From Seiridium cupressi (Eukaryota; Ascomycota; Sordariomycetes; Amphisphaeriales; Sporocadaceae): a stretch of DNA of 64,000 nt. The stretch is taken from positions 62,001 to 126,000 of the forward strand of contig JARVKI010000053.1 in NCBI GenBank assembly GCA_036674765.1. The letters are read 5' to 3'. This document shows, one piece after another, positions 34,102 to 46,200 of this stretch; the first letter of the stretch is position 1; each line of letters starts with the position of its first letter. The position numbers were made by a program, and so were the translations under genes. Below the pieces are notes generated by a model, which was not told where the DNA came from, did no database searches, and saw nothing but the letters and a program-made list of their open reading frames with translations.

Positions 34102-37100
34102 TTATAATACAACCAGATTCCCTACCGTCAAGCCCTGACTTTCGACATGGTATCTCCGACGCAGCCCCAGGCTTCTGGCATTTTGTAATGTCTCATACGT
34201 TTTGCCGCCGCCTCCTACCATCAACATGGCGATCGGGTGATGCCTCGCAATGCCGGAGGGCGTTCGCTGGGTTTCGTCGAGCAGGGGACGGATGAAGTTA
34301 AATCCCCATACGTCATACTCACCCTCTGACCCCTCGTCCTCGTCTTCCGAGACAACAACGACGAGCTGCAGTGCATTCCGGTGTGGCGCGAAAGAGGGGA
34401 CGTTGGCCAGTTTCTCGGAAAATGAGCAGCCACCGCGCCGCATCACTATGACCTGGTGGCCCCTGGCTGCTTTGTCGGGTAGTTTGCCCTGGCAAGCTTG
34501 GTCGGCAAAGTATATGCTCTTCCACGACAGTGACTCAATGTGCACACCTGCTATAGGATTGGGTGCTTCCGCGACGTCTGGTAGTGGAGCTGCGCCGAGG
34601 CCCACAGGCGTGATCGCTGGAAGTTCTGCGTAATGATACTCTGGTTTTGGCGCTGGCAGGGGACCGTAGGTAGCGACCGGGTCTTTCAGCACCGATGTAA
34701 TCTGTGACAAGAACGAACTAAAGAGATTTGTAGCTCCTATTCCTGATGTATGTACGTCCCTCGACGGTTGAGTGGTCTCGGGCTGTGCTTCTTCGGCGCC
34801 ATCACTGAACCGGTCTGTTTCGTTCTGTTCAGGCACCACCTCAACCTGGAGAAGAATGTCGACCATGACGGCGTCTCGAATGCGATGGAAAAGAGGATCA
34901 GACATGCCCGCAAGAACATCGCGGCTAATGAAGACCTTCTCGTCTCTTCCCAGAGGCAAGTTCCCAATACTTTGAACCCGCCAACCGCGATCATTCACGT
35001 CCGGCGGTTCCTCTTGCACCATGGTCAGCTTCAGACCATTGAGATTGTTGATGGCAACACCCTCGCTCATCCTAACAAGACTATGACCCCCAAACATGAG
35101 ATTGAACGCACTTCCAACAACTTGTTGCGTATTGGAAGGGAATTCAATCGTTGAAGTGTGTTGTTGGCGTATCGCCGCGCAAGTCCCATCGATGGGTAGC
35201 ATGGAGGGAGGCAGGGTCCAGGGAAAATAAGTATGGTTGGTGTTTGTCTCCATCTGTCCCTTGGACTGCGGTTCTCGAGTGTTGAGTTGGGTATCCGGAG
35301 CGGATATAGCTGCGTGTATATTGGGTACCTGGTGCAGCCGGATCAGGCTGGCGGCGTGGTAAAGATCAGGTCTTGCCGCTGTCGCAGACCCACCGAGGGG
35401 TGGGAGCTGCGGTGGGAGGGGACATGATGTGGTGAAGTCGTCTTCGAAATAGCTTTCGACGTCCTTCTTGACCTGAACATGGCTGCGTCTCCGGTTCTGG
35501 CCGGGCTGGCGGGGGATGATAAGCGGGTGGCCTTCCGTGGTAAAGACGTAGGGCGCATCCAATTTATTAAGGGGGTGATCGGAGTCGAAGAGGAGATACA
35601 GATATTTGGCGGTCTCCCCAAGGAAGAAGCTCTCCATGCGGTCACTCTTTTCCCCCGTTCTGACGTCCTGCAAGCCGGACCAGCCGCATTTAGCCCAGCA
35701 TCTTCGAGTTATGTCTCTCAAGACCATCTCTCCAGCATAGAGATACCATGGATCCTTGGTTGCACGGTAGATGTGGTAGGTGGACTCAATGAACTCCGGA
35801 CGTCCTGGCCACCATCCAAGGCCGCCTTCGACATTGCCGTCGCGGACGGACCATCGTTCAGGTAGGGCAGAGTACCGTGTCCATAACGCCGTGTATAAGA
35901 GGTGCGTCTCAATGGCCTCATCGAGCTCGCCAGCCAGAGCGAGCAGGCCGGAATAATACGCGCCCAAGCTATCAATCCAATATGCCTGCGGAGAGCCGGT
36001 GGACACGTGAACATTGATGTAGTGTGGATGATGCACTTCGGAATACAAATGTCGTTTGATAGCGGCATGGGCATGATGCCACGCTTCCAGGAATGTGTCT
36101 GGCGAGTTGTCCTCGTCGGAAAGAGGGCTATAAATGGAGTTTGGGTCAAGTGAACTGCCATATGGTATGTGTGTGGGCATGGTTCGGTTCGGTAGCTCAT
36201 GGCCCGAGAGTAGAATATGCGTTTTCAAAGCATACTCAAAAAAGCTGTCAATCCCAGCCCCAATACCGGAGAAACCTCCTATCCAGTGCCCAGCTTCGGC
36301 GTCAACACCAGCGCCGATGAGACCGATATTGCTCCTCCTTGACCAAACAGCCCAGAATGCTCTCTTGGCGGCCTGTTCAAACCTTGGGTCACCTGTGAGC
36401 CGGCTGAGGACAGTGAACTCGAGCACCAGGCTTCCCGCACCAGCGCTACAGGTCTCCGTGATCTCTGGAGAATCCTCCACCCCGTCGGGATCCGAGCTGA
36501 CGTTCTCGTTCAGGGGCGAGTTCAGGTAGAATGGGATACCGTGCCTGAGGTTTACACGGGGGTACGGCATGCCTGTTTGGGTATAGAAAGCCGGGAGCAA
36601 TCGTTGAGCCAGGTCAAAGGCTAGCCGCAATAGCTGGCCGTCGTATTTGAAGCCGCCTGGCCATACAATTGGGTGTTGCTCCACGTCATCATTGGCTCTC
36701 CCGGGATCGTAACCAGATATTGGCAGATCTCCAACAGCGAACAAATGCGCGCTTAGCAAGCCACCAACACCCCTGATGACAGTCTCGAAGACCTGCACCT
36801 TGCTGTCGACATTGAAGCCTCTTTCGCGCAGCCCCTGGCCCGATGGTCCGGGCCGGCCGTCCCCGTATTGCTGGACCAGGGCCGCGACGCCCTTCTGGAA
36901 ATCATCCAGAGCCTTCGGCCCGGTGTTTTGGCTGTCGGGCGGAGCAGATGCGAGTATCGCCAGCGTGGACAAACTGTCTATAAGGGTCAGGGAGTAGTTC
37001 CCGAGGACGTCGTTGAGCTCGACATGTCTCGGGTTGAGGCGGTCTCGGGTCAACGGGCTACAGGAGACTGGTCGCAACTAAATCAGTGAGTGACGGGGCT

Positions 37101-37289
37101 CAGTCGTAGCAGTGGGGACCGATGCCATACCTCATCCTCTGGGAAGGCAATGCCCATGTAGTTGTCGAAGCCATGGTAGAACATCTCTACCGTCTCCTGC
37201 CTCAGCTTGGCGATCCGAGCCGGGGGCATAGCCCTCGCTGTACTGGTCCATGATAGCAACAGTACACAGAGCGTCAACCACGCCGTCAT
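34102..37289 (-). CDS. HTM1: Htm1/EDEM-type alpha-mannosidase (GH47) with PA domain
   Basis: ER lumen enzyme that trims mannose from misfolded glycoproteins and marks them for ERAD. Exon 1 (37289-37131) encodes 53 residues with a signal peptide (MTAWLTLCVLLLSWTSTARA) and ETVEMFYHGFDNYMGIAFPEDE. A 53-nt intron (donor GTATGG, acceptor TTTAG) joins it to exon 2 (37077-34102), giving 1044 residues. The GH47 domain covers about 25-570: LRPVSCSPLTRD, GNYSLTLIDSLSTLAIL, GSLVLEFTVLSRLTGDPRF, GAGIDSFFEYALK, ESTYHIYRATKDPWYL, ESFFLGETAKYLYLLF and the calcium-site motif TTEGHP near 563-568. A protease-associated (PA) domain lies near 880-1000 (SIYFADQACQGKLP, VIVMRRGGCSFSEK). There is no HDEL. Size fits filamentous fungal Htm1 better than yeast. 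The frame opening at 37077 begins with TTG, so exon 1 is required. Confidence 0.92.
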
Positions 37290-40200
37290 GTTCGCTCCGG
37301 GGCGCGCTCTCCAGCCGGTCACGCATGCCGAGCGCATCACCAGCAGCTAGAGGTGGGAGCATGCATGCGCGGAAAGCAAACAGAGGGCCGTGGGACCAGC
37401 CGGCCAATGGACTGGCGTACCTCTGGGAGCGAGGCAGTAGAGTGTGTTCAGCCCAGCAATGAATGCAATGCGCATTGGCGAGCTCGAGAGCGCGACTGTG
37501 GAATGAGCATCTGGCGGCAGAGCTTGGCTGGGGCGTGATGCTGTCATCAGCGGCCATGAACAAATGCGCACCACCTCCGGGCAGTATTCACTAACAGAAA
37601 GCCCAGACGGTTTGGTGGTTCGCTGATAAGCTTGTCTCTAGCGTGGCCGAGGACAGATTTCCAAGGCTCTGCACCTGCCCTGCTGCAAGCCTGCACCTGC
37701 AAGCTTCTGCAAGGCTCCCACGGGCTGCCCCTGCCCCCTGTCCCCGGGTCGCAAAAGACAAGTGGGCCCCCAGCAAGACTGGATTGCAGTAGCGGTGAGC
37801 TTAACACTTGGCGCCGTCTGCTCCCGCTACGGCATGGCGACTACAGGCGCTTGCCGATCGGGACTGACCAACACGCATGCATGTACTTCAGTCTCGAGAT
37901 AGACGCGCACCACCAAGAGCCCAATAAGCACCTTGTCTCCGGGTGCGCGGCGTGACAGATCAAAAAGGCCAGTTGTACACCCACCGTTGGACTATGTGTT
38001 TCACAGTGTGCAAACCGCACCCCCGGCTCTGATATACCCCGGACAACCTGATTACCTAGTCTCTCTGCTGACTTTCGGCTACGTTTCCTTGAGTCGTACG
38101 GGAGGCTTGCCATGAAAAGCCATTGGGTGGGATCCCAGGACCTCCCCCCTTTGGAGGGGCTTCTGGGCAGAGGAAGGATTCGGATTCACACCTCGCCATG
38201 CTGGTTACCATGCGGTTGGGTCGCATTTTCCGCCGTCAGCCTTCTTACCTCAGTGGAGAAGGTAAAGCCAGTGCAAGCTTCAACGGCCCGGCTGAGCCTC
38301 AATCTCGCAGATCCATTGGCCTATCGGACGAGAGAGTGATAGACTTTCGGCATTCGTACTACGTACACAATTCACACCATGGAGAGGCGTACGTCTCTCG
38401 AAACCCCGACGCTCCTTCTCCCTGCAGCGTGACGTGCCAGCCCTTTGTGCGAGGATGCAGTGTCAACATGTGGCGGGCAAAGGCGTAATGGCTAGGAACT
38501 CTGTCTCCTGAAGCTTGACTCGGCATACACGTATCAAAACGATGCCAGTAGAGCCATGTCCGTCTAGCATGCAGAGAGATTCCATCGTGCAGGGAAGGAT
38601 TGAAAACAATTTAACCATAATTAAAATAAATTAAAGTGGTGAAATTGAAATAAAACCTTACAAATTATGCAGAGGACCTTTGTCCTGGCCCGGTTTGCTG
38701 GTGCGTGCTACATTAGACTGTATGGTCTTCTCACATCATCTCAAAGGTTACTTTCTAGTGGTTAAAGACTGTCCAGCTTGTGTTACGACCAGGTCATCAT
38801 TGCCTGCAGAGGCCTTGCAATCTTGTCCTCCAAGCAGTAGGATTCCTGTTCAGCGGCAGTCTGGGGACCACGCAAACACGCTGCATGCAGTACGCTCTAT
38901 GCCTTCCATACAGCCATCAAGGGGCCACTACAAGCAGAATTCTACTGAACTTATAAAAGTAGCTTGAAATCTTCCTTCCACGAGATTTTGCCTGATAAAT
39001 GTTGTGGTTTTTTCGTCCCTGGTCTTCTGATGAACGATATTCTCTTGCAAGCTTTCGTCGGCCGCAATCTCTATGTACTTACACTGTATGACTACCGGCC
39101 AGCGTTGACAGTTCCCTTGAATATGTCATAATAAAGTCATGCTATTCAAGGTGCAATTCAAGGCTTTCATATATCTCGATACCTAGGAACGTTTTGCTTC
39201 CTTCAGTATCCGACAGAAGCCAGTTCAGGGCAGATCTCCGACCTATGGCGTGCACATCAGGACATGTTCCTCCTCCAACCCCGCAAGCACTGCCGTCATC
39301 ACAAAGGTTGAGAATCCTTGACGACAATGGAAACCTTGTCCAACTGTGAGAAAGAAGGATCCAGCAGTACATGCTGTTCCACGAAGATTCGTGGGACGTG
39401 GCGTGCAGCCCTATCTGGCCGTTCGGCCGCATGTATTACCCACGAGCAATGCATCGCAGATAACGGTTACTGCAGCCTATCTCCTCCGTCTTCGGATGAG
39501 AAACCAGTGGGTTTCGAAGATAGCTATCTGTGCCATTCAATTCCGCAATTGGTATGCCCGGCCCGAAATCCACTGTCGTCATGGATGCGGATTGCTCAAG
39601 TCGATCGGCGTAGAAATGGATGGCGGGCAATGTCGCGACAGAATGGGGAAATAAGCAGCAAAGCAATGATACTTGCCACTCGAGCATGACCATGTCCATG
39701 GCTCCCATGCGTCTCGTTTTTGCCTTACCTGATCTCATGCAACGTGCTGAATCCTATGTGACAAAGGGCCTCCATGAGGGTGCTTGGGTTCAATAATGCA
39801 ACGGTCCACCATATTCGCCGACCTGGACATTTGTCTGATCGGCAGTAGCTGCGCGGGTAATTTCTGATACAGTCGCGCAGGATGATATTACCGTGACAGC
39901 GCCTCGATAGCCGGGAACACATTTGTGGGAGAAGCTACTGCAGGGCTGCAGAGGGATCTGACCGATGAGAGCCTGTCCGAAAGGAAGCCAAGGATACTGG
40001 AGTCTACATGGTGTGTTGCTGTCTCACTCTATGTGTATGTGGTACTCCAGGGGTTGCCTGTACCTCTCCTGCATGGTCGTCGAGCCGTGTCAGAACTTTG
40101 ATCCGACCCTGGGCCAGAGCAGACCGACGATGCCTTGCTTGTCGCACAACAGGGATGTATCTATCCCTCCATGATTTCTTGCAGGATCAAAGACATATCG

Positions 40201-41319
40201 GACTTGTTCAGTACTCGGAACTACGGCCGAGAGGAGTTCTTGCGGCTAGGCTCAACGTGACAGTCAGGCAGTTACGAGCATTGGGTGGGGGCGACTCCCA
40301 GGGAAGGAAAAATGCTACGAGAGGTTGTTTTAGAAGATCCAGGATGCGCTGGCGGGCCCTTTGATTCGTCCGACCCATGCTGCTGATGGAGGGCAGACAG
40401 AGAGACCCTGTCACCGTCTCTCCTTGTAGATGATTACCACAATCCAGCCTAGGAAGGCAGAGGACAGCCCTAGAAGGCGACGCTCGCACAAGGGTTGAGT
40501 CGAGTCATGGTGGCTGCAGCGCACGTGTTCCAGTCTGGGTGGGCAACAACCCGCCGCCTGTTTGTGGAGGGCGCGGGTACTCTACCGACTATAGTGGCAG
40601 TTTAAACTCTGTTATCTCCCTTGCTTTGCGTATCTAGGACCTGTCTGATAAATATAGATCGAGGCTGTGGCAGGAACCCTGATATTAGTGAGTATCTGGT
40701 TTCAGAAGCTAGTTGACAATGGCTTCTTGGTTAGCGCTTTTCTGCTGGTCGATATCGATATCAAGCGGTTCAGTTGAAACATGGAGTTTTGAGTAGAGAT
40801 TGTTAGAAGAGGCGGTGATCTTTGCTGCTTGGCCATAAGTGTCTGTTGCCTAGCTAGAACCCTTTTCCCATCTAGAATTTGCTGTTCTCCCACTCCCCGT
40901 TTCTGATCCCTTCCTTGCGATAGGCGTGCTAATGTTCACTCAGCTTCCAACTTGACACCATTTAAGGAGGCAACATATCTCCTCCGATGAGGTCCTGACA
41001 ATGACCGAAAGTAGTGAAAACCCGAATAATAAAACATGTGCAAAAATTTATGTAACGACTTGCGTGTTCCGCAAAATGCTAGACGCCCAAACTCCGTGAA
41101 CAGACTAAAGAGGTACTCCCTTTATAACAAGTAAGGTGTTGTACATGCCATTTGCTAGCTTGAGTCTTACAGATCCAGGCTTGGATAAAATTGGACTGCC
41201 TTGAATCTATGCTAAAATATGAAGGACCGTGGACAAAGGGGAAAGGGAAAGAGAAACCTCGGTTACAATTGGCATATAGGGTATCATCGAGAAATCAGAT
41301 TTGGCGATAAAGGGTTTCC
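37290..41319. other. 4 kb gene-poor stretch
   Basis: From the 5' end of the GH47 gene to the 3' end of the Myb-like gene. Scattered short frames carry no recognisable domain. A strikingly AT-rich patch lies at 38608-38668. I see no gene. Confidence 0.45.
38608..38668. other. AT-rich patch
   Basis: About 60 bases almost free of G and C (ATTAAAATAAATTAAAG-like), set in much more GC-balanced DNA. Candidates are a 3'-end or terminator region, a nucleosome-free promoter element or a replication-origin-like easily melted stretch; nothing decides among them. Confidence 0.6.
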
Positions 41320-43299
41320 TTAGGACGTGTGGTGTTGACCCGAGTACTGATGGTTGTAATACGGGCTAGCTTGGTGCTGTTGAGCAAGCAGTTGTTCGCA
41401 TGCCTGCTTCGCCACACGTCCGCTGTGGGCTTCGCTGAGTCCTCGTTGAACGTTGGTTCGCCCGGAAGCTGGATCTGACTCGGTCGTATCCATGAGATCA
41501 GGGTCCGATGTCTCTGACTCAGACTCTGGCACGAAGAGGCGAGTGAAAAGCTGCTCCTCTTCTTCAGCTGATAGATTGCCCCGCGTTTGCACGCTCAGGC
41601 CCTGCTCGTCATACAGGGCCGAAGGTGGGCTTGGCTGGGCCCAAAGATTGGGATTCTGCCGCTGGCGCAAGAGTTCCTCGCGCCGTTTCCTGGTTATTTT
41701 GGTGCTCACGTGGGACTCCTCTTCGCCGAGCTCCACCAAACGCGTGGCGACCTGCTCAGGTCTCCAGTTCCATGCGCGACACCCGCCCTTCTCCTTCATT
41801 ATTTTGATTATGTCAAAGTAACGGCGCTCATCGTATTCCTCCAAGGCTGCTATAAGAGCTTTGTCCTGCAATCATAGTTAGCTCGTCGTTATACGAAACC
41901 CAGATATGGCCGGAGGGATGACACTAACCTCGAACTCGGGCCAGATTGCGAGTCTGCAAACTGCACGTGAGAGCTGCATTTGCAAAGCTTCACACTTCTT
42001 CTTTTCATATTGCTGATTATACCTTTCAGTGATCTTGTCCCACATGCCTCTTCCCTTAATATGTAGCAACTCCTCTCGGAGATTGAACAAGAAAATATCT
42101 TCTGGCTTGTCCGGGTCTGGCCGGAGTTTGAGCTTCTGCCGCGGCTCTCGTTCTTCTTTTACGCGGTGAGTAGGAGATGTGGAGTCTGGATCATCCTCGA
42201 ACTCTCCGAGGCTGTTGCGGTCCGACTGTCTTCGACTACCAGCTCGCTGACGCCTCCTCGGTGGAGCACGCCTACGACCGGCGGCTCTAGCAGCTCGTTT
42301 ATAAGTCGGTTGTAAGCCCACGATGAGGGGAGCATGCCCCAGCGCAAAGGGGTTGTGGTGATTGAGATTCTCGATGGGCGTTATTGGTGCAGCAAGGCCT
42401 CCGGGATTCGGCGTCGAGCTTAGCATAGGCACATGCGGTGCTGGTGCCAGAGGCATCTGAGAATTTGAGGCCAGCGGATAGTTTTTGAGCAGGGCGGAGG
42501 GATTCACATGGGGCGTATCCTGGGGGAGGTTCGAGAATAGAGCTGTTGATGTCATGCGGGGCGACATGTCATCCTGGGGCCCTTGTGTTGATACACTATA
42601 ACTGCCCCAGTAATGTTCTGCGCTGGTCATTGGAATGCTCTGGTGCGGAGGGGAGTGCGTATTCTCAAGCCCGTGCAGCGTGCGAAGATCCGTATTAGGA
42701 TCGAGTGTCATCGAGGACGACGCCGGCGGCTGGGCACTGCGAATCATTGATGTGTTCTGTGGGTTTCTGAACCACTCCGAGGTGCCGGGGCGAGAGGTAC
42801 CAGGAGGCCTTGGTTGCTGAGAGTGGTTGCCGGTATTGCTGAATGAGTGAGCCATTTTGATAGAGGATCTGTCCGGCATTGAAGGTGAACCGGCAACGGA
42901 TACCGGCGTGGGTAATGAGGAATCGTAAGACAGGCTGTAGCTGAAAGGGGCAATCTAGGCAAAATAGCATGAGAAGGTAGTCCTTCCTGTCAGAGAATGG
43001 TCCAAACTCACCGACGAGTAGGTTGTTGCCGGGTCAGGAGTAGTGCAGGCAACCGTTGCCGGTGGTGAAATCGACAAGGCACGAACCGGTAGAGTGCTTG
43101 GAGCAGAAATACTGTCCCGGTTACGGTGGCTGGATGACTGCTGCATGTACAAATGGTCGCCCATGTTAAGCTGCAAATGTATCTTCAGATACTCCAGGCT
43201 ATAGTCGATGTCTGAAGTGGAACTGGGTGTACTTTCGTCTGCACCATAAACAGTATCAGACCGGCGAAGGCTGTAAGCGTTGATGGTTTCCATGCACAT
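41320..43299 (-). CDS. Putative Myb/SANT-like DNA-binding regulator
   Basis: Three exons, 43299-43012, 42954-41929 and 41865-41320, are joined across introns of 57 nt (GTGAGT...CCTAG) and 63 nt (GTTAGT...TGCAG), giving 619 residues. Residues 1-250 are Ser/Pro/Thr-rich and disordered. A strongly basic block (RAARAAGRRRAPPRRRQR) lies near 310-330. The folded region is about 372-485: FLFNLREELLHIKGRGMWDK, ITERYNQQYEKKKCEALQMQ, AVCRLAIWPEFE, then across intron 2 EEYDERRYFDIIKIMKEK and AWNWRPEQVATRLVEL. Spaced tryptophans and a three-helix pattern resemble paired Myb/SANT helices. I do not recognise a named orthologue; a transcriptional role is inferred. Start is uncertain: a second ATG lies at 43293 and the frame is open further upstream. 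A very long gene-free region lies upstream. Confidence 0.72.
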
Positions 43300-46200
43300 G
43301 AGTAACTTCCTGTTCCAGAGAATGCTGGCTGTAGTCGAGGGTAAGAGATGGTTGAGTCAAGAAACCCAGAAGTCTGCCTCTAGCTGTGAACTGGAGGAGG
43401 AGGAATGGAGGGTGGAAGGTATGTTTATAGAAAAGCACATCTGGTAGTCGGCAGTAGAGAAGGGAGTATGCCGGCTTGGTGGAGTGGATACATTTCTGTC
43501 TTTTTGACGTGAACTCATACCTCCCATGCCAATACCTGGGAGTACAAAATCTACCTCACTTGATCCAAGTACTTTGTACCCACAAGAGAAGGCGACCGGG
43601 GGCCCTGCCCATCTTTGGGGGCTTGGTTCTGGCCACTAGGGGGCAAGCACCTTGGTGGTGGTGGAATAAGGTGAACTGGTATGCATAATAGCCGCCGGCG
43701 TGCCTGAACAGGTGCCGCGGGCCACTGACAGGCGCGAGTGGATCCCCAAATATCATAGCCTTGGGAGTTCTCCCCAGGAGCTCGAAGTTCTCATCACCTG
43801 TCCGAGATGTACTCATCCGCACCCATACAGCGCCTAAGGTGATGGCTTACCATAGTCCGGGTCTGCGGATAGCTATACTCGGCAGGGTTTGATGGTCCAA
43901 GAAAAGCGGAAATCGAGGAAGGACAAGGTGATTCGAGGGAAACGCGAGGGACGGCGTTCCAGCACTAGCTGAGATGCGCTTCTACATAGAATCTTCAGCT
44001 TGGTACTGGAGCATGTAGGTAAGCAGCAACTGTCGCGTCTCTAGCTAGACATTGGGTATGAGCACTGCAAGCTCATGGGGTAGGGAGTAGGTAGCAGGCA
44101 TGTAGTATACTAGGCAAATTTGCTGCATTGGGCAAGTCTTGCATTTGATTGGTCCAACCGTACAGACACTGTGCGTACATGGGTGGCACACATTGGGCAG
44201 GATCAGGGGTCAAGTGAGAGAGTGGAAAGAAGGAAGAAGCACGGAGCAGAGGAAAACGACGCAAACGTCCCAGAAGTCTCGCGCAGCACCAGTCTCTGGC
44301 GAGTTCCAGGACCAGCCTGTCGTAGCCAAGCAGGCATTTTGCTTGTCGACGGAATTTCCATCTTTGGTGGAGGAAATGACATCAACTGTGACAAGTCTGA
44401 CTCGCTTGCAAGGAGTATTGCTGGATGCATCAAGGCGTGCAGTGAAAATGGCCTACGGCCGACTGACGACGACGCGCTATTGGCCAAAGGAGCGTTCCCA
44501 ACGTCTGCACTGCAAACCGCGGGCACTTTGTGCCTGCGCAAGGTCGTGATGTCAGGCGTTTTTTGGGAAGGGGGGTCTCGAAAGATAACGGCTGGCGTTG
44601 ACATGGTTCAGGGCCAAGTCAGTGCAACAGCATGGCTCCCGCGCAGACGGCAGCGATTCCCCGGCATTGATGCACCCGCGCATGGTCAGCTCGGCAGGAA
44701 GAGAAATGAGTGAGCAAGCACTTGGGCCAGGGTGGACTAGGCTTGCAGCGGGTCCTTCATGGTATAGCAATGTCTTGGAGCAGATGGGCTCGTTCGTTGG
44801 CCAAAGGCGGGCAACGGCTGCGGGGAGAAGCGAGCTGACTAGATTTTCTGTATTAACTCGACAACGGATCCAACATGGTAGCGCTACGGGTGTCTCCCGT
44901 CTGTCGCGGGAAGAGCTGGAATGGATGAGCTGCGAGATTTTTTGGGCGCAAAACGCTCCGGCCAAGCTGACAAACCGGTCAGCATGCCTGGGCAGTCGCG
45001 GCGATGGGGAAAAAGCGATTGCAGCAGTGGGCAGGCCCGAGACCCCCCTGGTGCGCAAACAAGCCGGGTGGTGTGTGAAGAAAAAGTCCATACAGTGAAG
45101 ACACGGCCCTGATGCAAGACTGTTGCCAAAAGAACCTGAAAAGAATCTCCCTCCCTCAGAGCATGCGGGCCCTGGCACGCTGGGGTTGCATTCTGGCAAA
45201 GAGAGAGAGATCTGTCGTCCAAGCCCCACTTGGCTATGCATATGTATGGGCGTCCCTAGGTATCAGGGTATGTAACACCGCCAGATTTTGATCTGGCTAT
45301 CGCCGTTCTGCCAAGACCCGCTAGTTTTGGGGGCAGTGAAGCGGGCTGTACTCCGACCGATTCGTCTCTCCCGCCAAACGTGCCCGAAGCGGACGCGGCT
45401 ACAACTTCGGCTCGTTTGATCGCTAGAGCATCCTCGGGGCTCGAGAGGAGATCGACCACGGGTAGCCGGGAACGCCAGGAATCTTTGGCCTAGCATCTCA
45501 TGCAAGGTTCGCTCAATTTCATTCTGTGCGTTCGGCTACTTCTGCCCCTTGCCGGCTCATATTCACCATCTACTCGAAAGTGTCCGCCGTGCACTGGAAG
45601 GCTCTGCAGAACGGCACCGACCGCCGCTGCCCAGTATGCAAAGCTGGGGAACTCATTTTGGATGAGCTAGGCTGTCCTCTATCCCAGGCGCCTTTGCGTA
45701 GGTACCTCTCAAGACCCTCGGCTCTTTTGGGATTTAAGCTTTGAGCCCAGGTATCAACCCCAAAACTATTTCCATCGTCCTCCCCTTCCGGATTGATCAT
45801 CATCATCTCTCGTCCGAGGTCGGATCGTACAACGAGTATCTCCGTGTCCAGTACTGCTGCCATTTATAAAAACGCATGTATCTTCATTAGGTACTCGAAT
45901 GTACATGGCGTTTGGCCCCAAAGGCAACGCGCTTATGATCAATTCTACATTTGACTCTTGGTGATGATATGATGGACCAACACGCAACGGCGTCTATTTT
46001 GGCGCCTAAGGCCACGGCTTCATGGGAGTCCGAAAGGGATAATGTAGAGAATCATGTTTGGGCGAGGGCAGTGCTCACTGGGCAGTGCAGCCAGTTCCAG
46101 TAGTCCGGTACGGCATCAGTCGAGCGGCAAACGTCCACCTCGATGATGCAGCGAGCTAGACCACTTTTCAACGGCGTGCTGTGTATGTATGAGATGATCA

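Noticed and set aside
44552..45241. 229-codon minus-strand frame
   Set aside because: It overlaps antisense frames of similar length, has no recognisable domain, and has atypical Cys/Arg/Ser composition.
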